64,000 nt of DNA from Pedococcus sp031456495 (GCF_031456495.1 NZ_JAVDUW010000002.1:186001-250000); one strand, 5' to 3'. Numbered from the stretch's first letter, positions 33,377 through 41,869 are shown. Notes: generated by a model not told the origin, from the letters alone. Numbers and translations are program-made.

Positions 33377-34604
33377 CGCTGGCCAGCCCGGCCCCACGCT
33401 CCACGAGGTGGCTCCGCAGGGACGCCACGGCCCGGGCGCGGGCACCGGCGAGCGCGGCACCCGGCACGGTCGCCGGGCCGACCCCGACCGGGCGCCGGGC
33501 GTCCCGCACGCGCTCGCGCACCGCCTCGACGACCGTCGGGTCCCCACCCCAGGACCCGCCCAGGACGACCTCCTGCGGGTCGGTGAGGGCGACGAGGGCC
33601 GACACGACGTCCGCGACCGCTGTCGCGAGGACGCGCAGCGTCCGTGCGCCACCGGCGGCGCCTCCGTGCACGACCTCCAGCAGCCGGTCGACGTCGATGG
33701 CGGTGCCACCCTCGTGCCGCAGCCCCAGCTCGGCGAACACCTCGGTGAACGCCGTCGCGCGTCCACGCGCACCGGTGACGACGACGTGCGCGACCTCGCC
33801 CGCCAGGCCGTGCGCGCCCTCCAGCACCCGGCCGTCCGCCACCACCGCGCACCCCAGCCCCTCGCCGAGGTACAGGTAGGCGAAGTCCGCGGGGGTCGCG
33901 TCCGGGCCGGTCGCCGCGTGGGCGGCTGCGTCGGCCGCCGCGCCGGTCGCGGTGTCGTCCGAGCCGCCGGAGGCCTGCGGCACCCGCGCGGCGAGCTCGG
34001 CCAGGGCGGACCAGTTGACGTCGTTGCCCACCACGACCGGTCCCTCGACGAGGTCCGCCAGCACGGCCGCGGGGTCGAGGGCGCCCACGAGGAACGGCGC
34101 GTCGGGCAGGTGCACCAGACGTCCCGTCGCCCGGTCCACGGGGTCGGCGGCGCTGACGACCGCGAGGAGCACAGGCCCGGCGCCCTCCTCCCGAGCCGCC
34201 TCCACGGCAGACCGCGCCGCCCGCTCGAGCGCGCGTGCCGCTGTCGCCGGACGGGCGGGCCGGGACACCTGCGCCGTGCCCCGTCCGACGACCGCACCCC
34301 GCACGTCGAGCACCTCGGCGACGACTCCCTCGGGGGCGATCGCGACGGCCATCGCGGTGCCGGTTCCCGGCGCGAGGTCGTAGTACAGGCCCGCCCGCCC
34401 CGGACCGCTGCTGCGCTCGCCGGTGTCGGCGAGGACCCCGGCCGCCTCCAGCCGCCGGACGCTCTCGGCCACGGTCGGCTTCGACAGCCCCGTGGTGCTC
34501 GCCAGCGCCGCCCGGGTCAGCCGCCCGTGGTCGACCACCGCGCCCACCACGTGGCTGTCGGTGAGCCGTCGCAGGAGGTCCAGCGACGGCTTCTCGGGAG
34601 TCAT
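33372..34604 (-). CDS. ROK family transcriptional repressor
   Basis: 410 residues. An N-terminal winged helix (about 15-70: GRLTRAALASTTGLSKPTVAESVRRLEAAGVL) is followed by a ROK/hexokinase-like fold. The usual ROK zinc motif (CXCGXXGC) is absent, and residues about 205-235 hold an Ala/Thr/Asp-rich insert, so sugar kinase activity is unlikely. It should repress the divergent DUF1479 gene, 86 bp away, and be released by a sugar or sugar phosphate (family inference). TAGAAT lies 6 bases before its ATG. Confidence 0.88.
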   Translation of the reverse strand: MTPEKPSLDLLRRLTDSHVVGAVVDHGRLTRAALASTTGLSKPTVAESVRRLEAAGVLADTGERSSGPGRAGLYYDLAPGTGTAMAVAIAPEGVVAEVLDVRGAVVGRGTAQVSRPARPATAARALERAARSAVEAAREEGAGPVLLAVVSAADPVDRATGRLVHLPDAPFLVGALDPAAVLADLVEGPVVVGNDVNWSALAELAARVPQASGGSDDTATGAAADAAAHAATGPDATPADFAYLYLGEGLGCAVVADGRVLEGAHGLAGEVAHVVVTGARGRATAFTEVFAELGLRHEGGTAIDVDRLLEVVHGGAAGGARTLRVLATAVADVVSALVALTDPQEVVLGGSWGGDPTVVEAVRERVRDARRPVGVGPATVPGAALAGARARAVASLRSHLVERGAGLASA

Positions 34605-34610
34605 GCGGTC

Positions 34611-34655
34611 ATTCTAGTAAGGACTGTTGCCCAAACAGCAGGAACCGGCTAGCCT
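34611..34655. promoter_or_regulatory. Divergent promoters and operator of the ROK/DUF1479 pair
   Basis: Minus strand: TAGAAT (34611-34616) as -10 of the ROK gene, 6 bases before its ATG. Plus strand: TTGCCC (34627-34632), a 17-base spacer, TAGCCT (34650-34655) as promoter of the DUF1479 gene. The palindrome CTGTT-N5-AACAG (34624-34638) overlaps the plus -35 and lies upstream of the minus -10, and AGTAAGGA/GGTAAGGA (34617 and 34663) repeats flank it. Confidence 0.6.
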
Positions 34656-34690
34656 CACGTTTGGTAAGGAGTCCTACCGAAGGAGCTGTC

Positions 34691-35983
34691 ATGACCTCGC
34701 CGGCGTTCACGACCACCCGCCCCGAGCTGCCGCACTGGGAGACCGTCCCGGCGGACCTGTCCGGCGCCATCCGCGAGGTCAAGGCCGCGCTGCGCGCCCG
34801 CATCGAGGCGTCGGGTCGAACGGTCGAGGAGGTCTTCGGCGTCGTCGAGCGGCTCGTCGCCGACCGGGTCGCCGAGATCACGGCGGCCAAGGAGCGTGGC
34901 GAGCAGGTCTGGCCGGTGATCGACTACGCCGACATCGAGGCCGGCACCGTCACGCCCGAGCAGGTGGCCCTGCTCAAGCGCCGCGGCTGCCTCGTCGTGC
35001 GCGGCCACTTCCCGCGCGAGCAGGCGCTGCAGTGGGACCGCGACATCGTCGACTACGTCGAGGGCAACGGGTTCTTCGAGGCCTACCGCGGCCCGGGCGA
35101 CGACTTCTTCGGCAGCGTGGGCTCCAAGCCCGAGATCTACCCGATCTACTGGTCGAGCGCCCAGATGCAGGCCCGCCAGAGCGACCGGATGGCCACCGTC
35201 CAGGGCTTCCTCAACTCCCAGTGGGTGTCCGAGTCCGACGGGGTCCGGTGGTTCGACCCGCACCGCGACTCCCTCTACCCCGACCGCATCCGCCGGCGCC
35301 CCGAGGGCGCCGACTCCGCGGGTCTCGGCACCCACCTCGACCCGGGCACCCTCGACCTGTGGATGACGCAGGCCTACCAACAGGCCTTCCGCCACCTCTT
35401 CGACGGCACCGTCGAGCAGTACGACCCCTGGGACGCCAGCCACCGCACCGACGGCCCGCAGTACCCCGGCTCCACGATGTGCTCGGTCTTCCGCACCTTC
35501 CAGGGCTGGACGGCACTGTCCGACATGGACCACGACCAGGGCGTCCTGCACACCGTCCCGATCCCCGAGGCGATGGCCTATCTCATGCTCCGCCCGCTGC
35601 TCGACGACGTGCCGGACGACGAGATGTGCGGCGTCACGGTCAACCAGGTGTTCCCTGCCGACTGGAAGTGGCACGCGCTGCTCATGGAGGGCCTCGCCGG
35701 CATCCCCGACGTGAAGGCCGGCGACTCCGTCTGGTGGCACTGCGACATGGTCCACAGCGTCGCGCCCGTCCAGGACCAGAAGGGCTGGGGCAACGTCATG
35801 TACATCCCCGCCGCCCCGTGGTGCCCGCGCAACGAGCGGTATGCCGAGAGCGTCCGCGAGGCGTTCCTCACCGGGTCCAGCCCGAGTGACTTCCCCGAGG
35901 AGCACTACGAGCGCGAGTGGCCGGACCGGTTCCACGTCGAGGACCTCAACGAGACCGGTCGCCGGGGCCTCGGCCTGCAGTGA
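34691..35983 (+). CDS. DUF1479 family protein (YbiU-like, putative Fe(II)/2-oxoglutarate oxygenase)
   Basis: 430 residues, full length for DUF1479. The jelly-roll metal motif is GTHLDPGTLDLW (His-X-Asp), with the distal His in CDMVHSVAPV followed by an Arg-poor but conserved KGWGNVMYIPAAPWCPRNERY. The family is related to Fe(II)/2OG dioxygenases; no activity is established. ATG 34691 has AGGAG before it. Divergent from the ROK repressor, so probably induced by a sugar-like compound. Confidence 0.88.
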   Translation: MTSPAFTTTRPELPHWETVPADLSGAIREVKAALRARIEASGRTVEEVFGVVERLVADRVAEITAAKERGEQVWPVIDYADIEAGTVTPEQVALLKRRGCLVVRGHFPREQALQWDRDIVDYVEGNGFFEAYRGPGDDFFGSVGSKPEIYPIYWSSAQMQARQSDRMATVQGFLNSQWVSESDGVRWFDPHRDSLYPDRIRRRPEGADSAGLGTHLDPGTLDLWMTQAYQQAFRHLFDGTVEQYDPWDASHRTDGPQYPGSTMCSVFRTFQGWTALSDMDHDQGVLHTVPIPEAMAYLMLRPLLDDVPDDEMCGVTVNQVFPADWKWHALLMEGLAGIPDVKAGDSVWWHCDMVHSVAPVQDQKGWGNVMYIPAAPWCPRNERYAESVREAFLTGSSPSDFPEEHYEREWPDRFHVEDLNETGRRGLGLQ

Positions 35984-36015
35984 CGGGGCTCGGTCGGCGG
36001 CGGCCGGCCGGCTGA

Positions 36016-36021
36016 CACAAT
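36016..36021 (+). promoter_or_regulatory. -10 box CACAAT setting the menD start
   Basis: Seven bases before GTG 36029; leaderless pattern. Confidence 0.45.
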
Positions 36022-36028
36022 CCCCGGT

Positions 36029-37780
36029 GTGAACCCGTCGACCGCGCTGGCCACCGTCGTCGTCGACGAGCTGGTGCGCCAGGGCGTGCGGCACGTCGTG
36101 CTGTGCCCCGGGTCGCGGTCTGCCCCGTTCGCGTATGCCGTGCTCGCCGCCGAGCGCGCGGGTCGCCTCACGATGCACGTCCGCGTGGACGAGCGGTCCG
36201 CGGGGTTCCTCGCCGTCGGGCTGGCCAAGCTGACGCGGGTTCCGGCCGTGGTCGTCACGACGTCCGGGACCGCGGTGGCGAACCTGCACCCCGCCGTCCT
36301 CGAGGCCCACCACGGTGTGGTCCCGCTCGTGGTGCTGTCCGCCGACCGCCCCGTCGAGCTGCGCGGCACCGGCGCGAACCAGACCACGACCCAGCCGGGG
36401 ATGTTCGCCGACGCCGTCCGCTGGTCCGCCGACGTCGCCGCACCGGAGGCCACCGAGGCCGACGGGGCCGTGGCGGAGGCGGTCGCCTGGCGCAGGGCGG
36501 CGCGCGAGGCCGTGGCCGCCGCGACCGGGACCCGCTCGGGCCCTCCCGGGCCCGGCGAGCCCGGTCCTGTCCACCTCAACGTCCAGCTCCGCGAACCGCT
36601 GGTGCCCACCGACGCACCCGCCTGGCCCGGCACGTGGGATCCGCTGGCCGACCCGTCGCAGGCCGACGGGGCGCCCACGGCCCCGGCCGTCGCGGCCTCC
36701 TCGACCGCCGCGGTCGCCGTCGACCCGCAGCCGGCACGCACCCTCGTTGTCGTCGGCGACCTGCCCGAGCCGGACCAGTTCGAGCGCGCGGTGCGCTGGG
36801 CGACCAGCCACGGGTGGCCCGTCCTGGCCGAGCCGTTCGGCCCGCACCCGCGGCAGGGCGTCCTGCCCCACGGCCACCTCGTCCTCGCCGACCCGGACTG
36901 GCTCGACGCCCACGCGCCCGAGCGGGTCGTCACGGTCGGGCGCCTCACGCTCTCGCGGCCCGTGTCGGCGCTGCTTCGGCGGCCGGGGACCCGGGTCGAG
37001 GCCGTCGGGACCCACGCCTGGGTGCGCTCGCGTCCGTCCGTGGCTGCCGTCCATCCCGTGGCGGTGCTGGACTCCCTCGGCGACAGCGGTGGTCCCTCCG
37101 CGGAGACGGACTGGGCCCGCGAGTGGCGCCGGGCGGGGGAGCGGGTCGCCGCCGCCCTCGATGCCACCAGTGCGGCCTGGCCCAGCGGCAGCGCGGTCGC
37201 CCGCACGGTGCTCGAGGCGCTGCCCGACGGGGCCACCCTCTTCCTCGGCTCATCGAACTCAGTCCGCGACGTCGACGTCGCCGGGGGACGCCGCGGTGGC
37301 GGACCGGTCCACGTCGTCGCGAGCAGGGGGCTGGCCGGCATCGACGGGTGCGTCTCGACCGCGTCGGGGCTGGCACTGGCCGGCGCGGCACCGGCATACG
37401 CGCTCATGGGGGACCTGACCTTCCTCCACGACGCCAACGGGGTCCTGGTCGGGCCGCTGGAGCGGCGCCCGGACCTCACCGTCGTCGTCGTCAACGACGA
37501 CGGGGGCGGCATCTTCACGCTGCTCGAGCCGGGGTCGCCGCAGCTCGCCGACGACTTCGAGCGGGTCTTCGGCACGCCGACCGGGACCGACCTCGCGGCC
37601 CTGTGCGCCGCCCACGGCGTTCACCACGTGGTCGCCGGTGGGGCGGCGGAGCTGGCCGGGCTGGTGGCGGCTGAGCCGGTCGGGACGACGGTGGTCGAGG
37701 TGCGACTGGACCGGTCCCGCCACCGCGACGAGCGCGACCGCATGTCGGCCCTCGCCCGCGAGGCGCTCCGGGCCGGCTAG
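36029..37780 (+). CDS. menD: 2-Succinyl-5-enolpyruvyl-6-hydroxy-3-cyclohexene-1-carboxylate synthase
   Basis: 583 residues. A thiamine diphosphate enzyme joining isochorismate and 2-oxoglutarate. Seen: CPGSRSAPFAYA, VVTTSGTAVANLHPA, LSADRPVELRGTGANQTT, the ThDP/Mg2+ site ALMGDLTFLHDANG and VVNDDGGGIFTLLEP. Length is normal. Its substrate comes from MenF, encoded convergently; the two genes share the palindrome CTAG for their stop codons (37777-37780). Confidence 0.97.
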   Translation: MNPSTALATVVVDELVRQGVRHVVLCPGSRSAPFAYAVLAAERAGRLTMHVRVDERSAGFLAVGLAKLTRVPAVVVTTSGTAVANLHPAVLEAHHGVVPLVVLSADRPVELRGTGANQTTTQPGMFADAVRWSADVAAPEATEADGAVAEAVAWRRAAREAVAAATGTRSGPPGPGEPGPVHLNVQLREPLVPTDAPAWPGTWDPLADPSQADGAPTAPAVAASSTAAVAVDPQPARTLVVVGDLPEPDQFERAVRWATSHGWPVLAEPFGPHPRQGVLPHGHLVLADPDWLDAHAPERVVTVGRLTLSRPVSALLRRPGTRVEAVGTHAWVRSRPSVAAVHPVAVLDSLGDSGGPSAETDWAREWRRAGERVAAALDATSAAWPSGSAVARTVLEALPDGATLFLGSSNSVRDVDVAGGRRGGGPVHVVASRGLAGIDGCVSTASGLALAGAAPAYALMGDLTFLHDANGVLVGPLERRPDLTVVVVNDDGGGIFTLLEPGSPQLADDFERVFGTPTGTDLAALCAAHGVHHVVAGGAAELAGLVAAEPVGTTVVEVRLDRSRHRDERDRMSALAREALRAG

Positions 37781-39072
37781 CGGCCGGTGAGGGCGTCGCG
37801 CATCGGGACGAGCTTGGCGTCCGACTCGGCGACCTCGGCGTCGGGGTCCGAGCCGGCGACGATGCCGCACCCGGCGAACAGCCGCATCGACGTGGTCGAG
37901 CCGGTCTCGTAGGCGCCGCTGCGCAGCGCGATCGCCCACTCGCCGTCGCCGCTGGAGTCCATCCACCCCACGGGGCCGGCGTAGCGGCCACGGTCCATGT
38001 GCTCGAGCTCGGTGATGACGGCGTCGGCGCGGTCGGAGGGCGTCCCGCAGACGGCGGCCGAGGGGTGCAGCGACGCCGCCAGCACCAGCGACGTCGAGCC
38101 GTCAGCCAGCACCCCCGCCACGTCGGTCGCGAGGTGCATGACGTTGGACAGGTGCAGGACGAACGGCGACTCGGGCACGTTCATCGACGAGCAGTGCGGG
38201 CGCAGGGCGTCGGCGACGGAGCGCACGGCGTACTCGTGCTCCTCGAGGTCCTTGCTCGACCGGGCCAACGAGCCGGCCAGCGCCAGGTCGTGCTCGTCGT
38301 CGCCGGTGCGTCGGATCGTGCCGGCCAGGACCCGCGAGGTCACGAGACCGCGCTCGAGGCGCACCAGCATCTCCGGGGACGCACCCACGAGCCCGTCGAC
38401 CGCGAAGACCCACGTCGTGTCGTAGCGCTCGGCCAGCCGCTGCAGCAGCCAGCGCGCGTCGACCGGCTCGGTCGCCTGCACCCGCAGGTCGCGCGCCAGC
38501 ACGACCTTGTCGAGCTCGCCGCCGGTGATCCGCCGGACCGCCTCGTCGACGGCGACCGCCCACCGGGCGGGTGACAGCGAGCCGTCGGCGAAGGTGACGC
38601 CCACGGGCTCGCCCGGCTCGCGCTGGGCACTCGGGGCGACCGGCGCCGGCAGCTCGGACGTGGTGCCGATCGTCGTCACCCACCAGCGGCCGTCGCGCGC
38701 GCCGACGACCACCTCGGGGACGACCAGGGTCGCGCCGGCAGGTGAGCCCGCGGCATACGAGATGGAGCCGAAGGTGACCGGCCCGGTGCCCGGCACCTGG
38801 ACGTCGTCGCGGACGACGGCGGTGTCGACGACCTGGCGCCACCAGCGCTCGCACTCGGCGAACCGGTCCTCGCCGTGCGCCGTGAACTCCAGCGCGCGGC
38901 CCCAGCCGACCAGGCCCTCGCCGCGGCGCACCCAGCTGGTGAGCGCCCGCGGGTCGCCGAGGTCGGGGAGCAGCGAGAGCAGCGGCCCCGGGTCGTCGAG
39001 CGCGACGGTGCGCGTCACCAGGGGCGCGGGCTGGAGGCTCGCGGCCCCCGAGGGCGTGGGCAGGCTGCTCAT
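37777..39072 (-). CDS. menF: Isochorismate synthase
   Basis: 431 residues. Chorismate-binding fold: ITGGELDKVVLARDLRV, GLVGASPEMLVRLE, AGTIRRTGDDEHD, LHPSAAVCGTPSDRA, and the C-terminal GRYAGPVGWMDSSGDGEWAIALRS, FAGCGIVAGSDPDAE. It converts chorismate to isochorismate, the entry of the classical menaquinone route. The context (menD, menG) favours MenF over a siderophore EntC. TAGGCT (39083-39088, minus) is a likely -10 box. It diverges from menG. Confidence 0.93.
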   Translation of the reverse strand: MSSLPTPSGAASLQPAPLVTRTVALDDPGPLLSLLPDLGDPRALTSWVRRGEGLVGWGRALEFTAHGEDRFAECERWWRQVVDTAVVRDDVQVPGTGPVTFGSISYAAGSPAGATLVVPEVVVGARDGRWWVTTIGTTSELPAPVAPSAQREPGEPVGVTFADGSLSPARWAVAVDEAVRRITGGELDKVVLARDLRVQATEPVDARWLLQRLAERYDTTWVFAVDGLVGASPEMLVRLERGLVTSRVLAGTIRRTGDDEHDLALAGSLARSSKDLEEHEYAVRSVADALRPHCSSMNVPESPFVLHLSNVMHLATDVAGVLADGSTSLVLAASLHPSAAVCGTPSDRADAVITELEHMDRGRYAGPVGWMDSSGDGEWAIALRSGAYETGSTTSMRLFAGCGIVAGSDPDAEVAESDAKLVPMRDALTGR

Positions 39073-39146
39073 GTCGGGGGAAAGCCTACGACCGGGGGTG
39101 GGGCCGGACGGCGACGGGACGGTGAGGCGCCGGTCACGCGCTCTGG

Positions 39147-39152
39147 GAGGAT
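39147..39152 (+). promoter_or_regulatory. -10 like GAGGAT before menG
   Basis: Seven bases before ATG 39160; fits leaderless initiation of menG. Confidence 0.35.
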
Positions 39153-39159
39153 GGGTGCC

Positions 39160-39858
39160 ATGACCCGCGCCAGCCTGGACAAGGACCCCCGTGACGTCGC
39201 CGCGATGTTCGACGACGTGGCCGGCAAGTACGACCTGACCAACGACGTCCTGTCGCTGGGGCAGGACCGGCTGTGGCGGCGCGCGGTGCTCAAGGCCGTG
39301 GCGGCGCAGCCGGGCGAGACCGTGCTCGACATCGCGGCCGGCACGGGCACGAGCAGCGAGCCGTTCGCCGACGCGGGTGTGCACGTGGTGCCGGCCGACT
39401 TCTCGCTGGGCATGCTGCGGGTCGGCAACCAGCGCCGGCCGGACCTCGGCTTCACGGCCGCGGACGCGATGCGGCTGCCGTTCGCCGACGACAGCTTCGA
39501 CGCGGTGACGATGTCGTTCGGGCTGCGCAACGTCGCCTCGGTCGAGACGGCGCTCGCGGAGTTCCTGCGGGTGACCCGGCCGGGCGGGCGGCTGGTCGTG
39601 TGCGAGTTCAGCCACCCGACCAACGGTGCGTTCCGCAAGGTCTACACCGAGTACCTCATGCGCTCGCTGCCCCCGATCGCCCGCAAGGTGTCCTCGAACC
39701 CCGAGTCCTACGTCTACCTCGCCGAGTCGATCCAGGCGTGGCCGGCGCAGCGCGAGCTCGCCGAGGCGGTCCGCCGCGTGGGCTGGGACGGCGTCGAGTG
39801 GCGCAACCTGTCGGGTGGCATCGTCGCCCTCCACCGAGCGGTGAAGCCCACGGCCTGA
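39160..39858 (+). CDS. menG: Demethylmenaquinone methyltransferase
   Basis: 232 residues, UbiE/MenG family. MFDDVAGKYDLTNDVLSLG is the N-terminal signature, VLDIAAGTGTSSEP the SAM loop, FADDSFDAVTMSFGLRNV and RVTRPGGRLVVCEFSHP follow. It methylates demethylmenaquinone with SAM, the last ring step. It lies directly before the MenJ-like reductase and complex I, from which a hairpin and the Rex/iron sites separate it. Confidence 0.96.
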   Translation: MTRASLDKDPRDVAAMFDDVAGKYDLTNDVLSLGQDRLWRRAVLKAVAAQPGETVLDIAAGTGTSSEPFADAGVHVVPADFSLGMLRVGNQRRPDLGFTAADAMRLPFADDSFDAVTMSFGLRNVASVETALAEFLRVTRPGGRLVVCEFSHPTNGAFRKVYTEYLMRSLPPIARKVSSNPESYVYLAESIQAWPAQRELAEAVRRVGWDGVEWRNLSGGIVALHRAVKPTA

Positions 39859-39868
39859 CCCCCGGCGC

Positions 39869-39936
39869 GTAGAAGTGCCCACTCTTCGTCCTGCGACGGA
39901 AGGTTCCAGCCGGTGGCGAAGAGTGGGCACTTCTAC
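39869..39936. repeat. 68-bp REP-like hairpin with GTAG feet
   Basis: GTAGAAGTGCCCACTCTTCG (39869-39888) pairs perfectly over 20 bp with 39917-39936 around a 28-base loop. The stem starts with GTAG, and its other end is CTAC, the foot found in REP elements mobilised by RAYT proteins. It starts 10 bases after menG and may also end that transcript. Confidence 0.7.
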
Positions 39937-39940
39937 CGGC

Positions 39941-39959
39941 TCAGGTAAGGCTGCCCTCA
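39941..39959. promoter_or_regulatory. IdeR/DtxR-like iron box upstream of menJ-nuo
   Basis: TCAGGTAAGGCTGCCCTCA agrees at 14 of 19 positions with the IdeR/DtxR consensus TTAGGTTAGGCTAACCTAA. It lies 45 bases before the Rex site, so the promoter of the menJ-nuo unit may answer to both iron and redox state. Binding not shown. Confidence 0.55.
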
Positions 39960-40004
39960 CTGGTGACCATCGCCGGGGAGCGGAGTAGTCTCCGCAGGAG
40001 CAGT

Positions 40005-40022
40005 TCGTGAAGACGTTCACAA
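40005..40022. promoter_or_regulatory. Second Rex operator, upstream of menJ-nuo
   Basis: TCGTG, eight bases (AAGACGTT), CACAA: one mismatch from TTGTG-N8-CACAA, with GTGAA and GTTCACAA as in the Streptomyces consensus. It ends 13 bases before the GTG at 40036, where it would block transcription. nuo is a known Rex target in Streptomyces. Confidence 0.75.
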
Positions 40023-40035
40023 GCGAGGCACGAGG

Positions 40036-41358
40036 GTGACAGAGACGACCAGCGCGGCGATTTCGGCCGCGACCCCGACGGAGACGGCGGACGTCATCGT
40101 CGTCGGCGCCGGCCCGGCGGGCTCGGCCACGGCGGCCTACCTCGCGATGGCGGGGCTCGACGTCCTCGTCCTGGAGAAGACCGCCTTCCCCCGCGAGAAG
40201 GTCTGCGGCGACGGGCTCACCCCGCGCGCGGTCAAGGAGCTCATCACCCTGGGCATCCCCACGCCCGAGGAGGACGGCTGGATCCGCAACCACGGGCTGC
40301 GGATCATCGGTGGCGGCATGCGACTGTCCCTGCCGTGGCCCGACCTCGCGAGCTTCCCGCCCTACGGCCTGGTCCGCACGCGGCAGGACTTCGACGACAT
40401 CCTCGCCAAGCACGCGGTCAAGCACGGGGCCCGCCTGCGCGAGTCCACCAACGTCACCGGCCCGGTCCTCGACGACCGCGGCCGCATCGTCGGGGTCACC
40501 GCCCGCGCGACGGACGAGAAGGGCCGCTCCACCGGCCCCGAGCTGCGGTATGCCGCGCCCCTCGTCGTCGCCGCCGACGGCAACTCCTCGCGCCTGAGCC
40601 TGTCGATGGGCCGGGAGAAGCGCGAGGACCGCCCGATGGGCGTCGCCGTCCGCACGTACTACACGAGCCCTCGGCACGACGACGACTACCTCGAGTCCTG
40701 GCTCGAGCTGTGGTCGACCGACGAGCAGGGCAAGAAGGTCCTGCTGCCCGGCTACGGCTGGATCTTCGGCGTCGGCGACGGCACCTCCAACGTCGGCCTC
40801 GGCATCCTCAACACCTCCAGCGCCTTCGGCAAGACCGACTACAAGGACGTCATGCGTCGCTGGGTCGCGACCATGCCGGAGGAGTGGACCTACAACGACG
40901 AGACCATGGTCGGCCCGATCCGGGGCGCCGCGCTCCCCATGGGCTTCAACCGCCAGCCGCACTACGACAACGGCCTGCTCCTCGTCGGCGACGCCGGTGG
41001 CATGGTCAACCCGTTCAACGGCGAGGGCATCGCCTACGCGATGGAGTCCGGCCGGCTCGCCTCCGAGGTGATCGCGCAGGCGTTCGCCCGCGGCACCGAC
41101 GCCCAGCGCGAGCGGGTGCTGCAGAGCTATCCCAAGGTCATGAAGGACTCGCTCGGCGGGTACTACACGCTGGGCCGCTGGTTCGCCCAGATGATCGGCA
41201 ACCCCGAGGTCATGCGGCTGGCGACCAAGTACGGCCTGCCCCGCACGACGCTCATGAAGTTCCTGCTCAAGGTGATGGCCAACCTCGCCGAGCCGCACGG
41301 AGGCGACGCGAGCGACCGCCTCATCACGGCCCTGTCGAAGATGGCGCCGGACGCATGA
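40036..41358 (+). CDS. menJ: Geranylgeranyl reductase family FAD protein, MenJ-like menaquinone reductase
   Basis: 440 residues. FAD Rossmann motif VIVVGAGPAGSATAAYLAMAG (read VIVVGAGPAGSATAAYLA) at about 21-40, EKVCGDGLTPRAV, and the second FAD block LLVGDAGGMVNPFNGEGIAYAMESGRLA, in two parts GDAGGMVNPFNGEGI and YAMESGRLA. In mycobacteria MenJ (Rv0561c) saturates one isoprene unit of menaquinone; other family members reduce geranylgeranyl chains, so the symbol is by context (menG before, nuo after, polyprenyl synthase later). An iron box and a Rex site lie upstream, and nuoA begins 148 bases downstream. Confidence 0.82.
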   Translation: MTETTSAAISAATPTETADVIVVGAGPAGSATAAYLAMAGLDVLVLEKTAFPREKVCGDGLTPRAVKELITLGIPTPEEDGWIRNHGLRIIGGGMRLSLPWPDLASFPPYGLVRTRQDFDDILAKHAVKHGARLRESTNVTGPVLDDRGRIVGVTARATDEKGRSTGPELRYAAPLVVAADGNSSRLSLSMGREKREDRPMGVAVRTYYTSPRHDDDYLESWLELWSTDEQGKKVLLPGYGWIFGVGDGTSNVGLGILNTSSAFGKTDYKDVMRRWVATMPEEWTYNDETMVGPIRGAALPMGFNRQPHYDNGLLLVGDAGGMVNPFNGEGIAYAMESGRLASEVIAQAFARGTDAQRERVLQSYPKVMKDSLGGYYTLGRWFAQMIGNPEVMRLATKYGLPRTTLMKFLLKVMANLAEPHGGDASDRLITALSKMAPDA

Positions 41359-41401
41359 CGACCGCTGGGGGACCCGCGCGTGCATTCTCCGGGCACGCTC
41401 C

Positions 41402-41407
41402 TAGGAT
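41402..41407 (+). promoter_or_regulatory. Possible internal nuo promoter (-10 TAGGAT)
   Basis: TAGGAT in the 148-bp gap between menJ and nuoA, with TGCATT about 17 bases upstream as a weak -35. nuo could therefore also be read independently of menJ. nuoA is preceded by GAAGGGAAG. Confidence 0.35.
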
Positions 41408-41506
41408 TGGGCACTGCGTGACCGTCGTCACGGCGTCCGCATGCCCCCAGGCAGACCACGACGAACGCCCCTCCGGGCGCACGAACAGAAGGGAAGTGGC
41501 ACGGCG

Positions 41507-41869
41507 ATGAGCAACCCCTACGTCCCGCTGCTGTTCCTGCTGGCGATCGGTGGGGGCTTCGCGGTCTTCTCCGTCTTCGCAGCCGCCATCTCCGGCCCCA
41601 AGCGCTACAACCGGGCCAAGCTCGACGCGTACGAGTGCGGCATCGAGCCGACGCCCCAGGCGGCCGGTGGCGGGCGCGTGCCGATCAAGTACTACCTGAC
41701 GGCCATGCTGTTCATCATCTTCGACATCGAGTCGGTGTTCCTCTACCCGTTCGCGGTGGCCTTCGACAAGCTCGGCCTGTTCGCGCTCGTGGAGATGGTG
41801 CTGTTCATCCTGACCGTCTTCGTCGCGTACGCCTATGTGTGGCGCCGCGGCGGCCTGGACTGGGACTGA
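41507..41869 (+). CDS. nuoA: NADH-quinone oxidoreductase subunit A
   Basis: 120 residues with three membrane helices (FLLAIGGGFAVFSVFAAAIS; YYLTAMLFIIFDIESVFLYPFA; LVEMVLFILTVFVAYAYVW). The loop YECGIEPTPQA contains the conserved Cys that reports the active/deactive state in complex I, and FDIESVF has the conserved acidic pair. It forms part of the quinone-channel entry with NuoH and NuoJ. First gene of the 14-gene operon. Confidence 0.96.
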   Translation: MSNPYVPLLFLLAIGGGFAVFSVFAAAISGPKRYNRAKLDAYECGIEPTPQAAGGGRVPIKYYLTAMLFIIFDIESVFLYPFAVAFDKLGLFALVEMVLFILTVFVAYAYVWRRGGLDWD

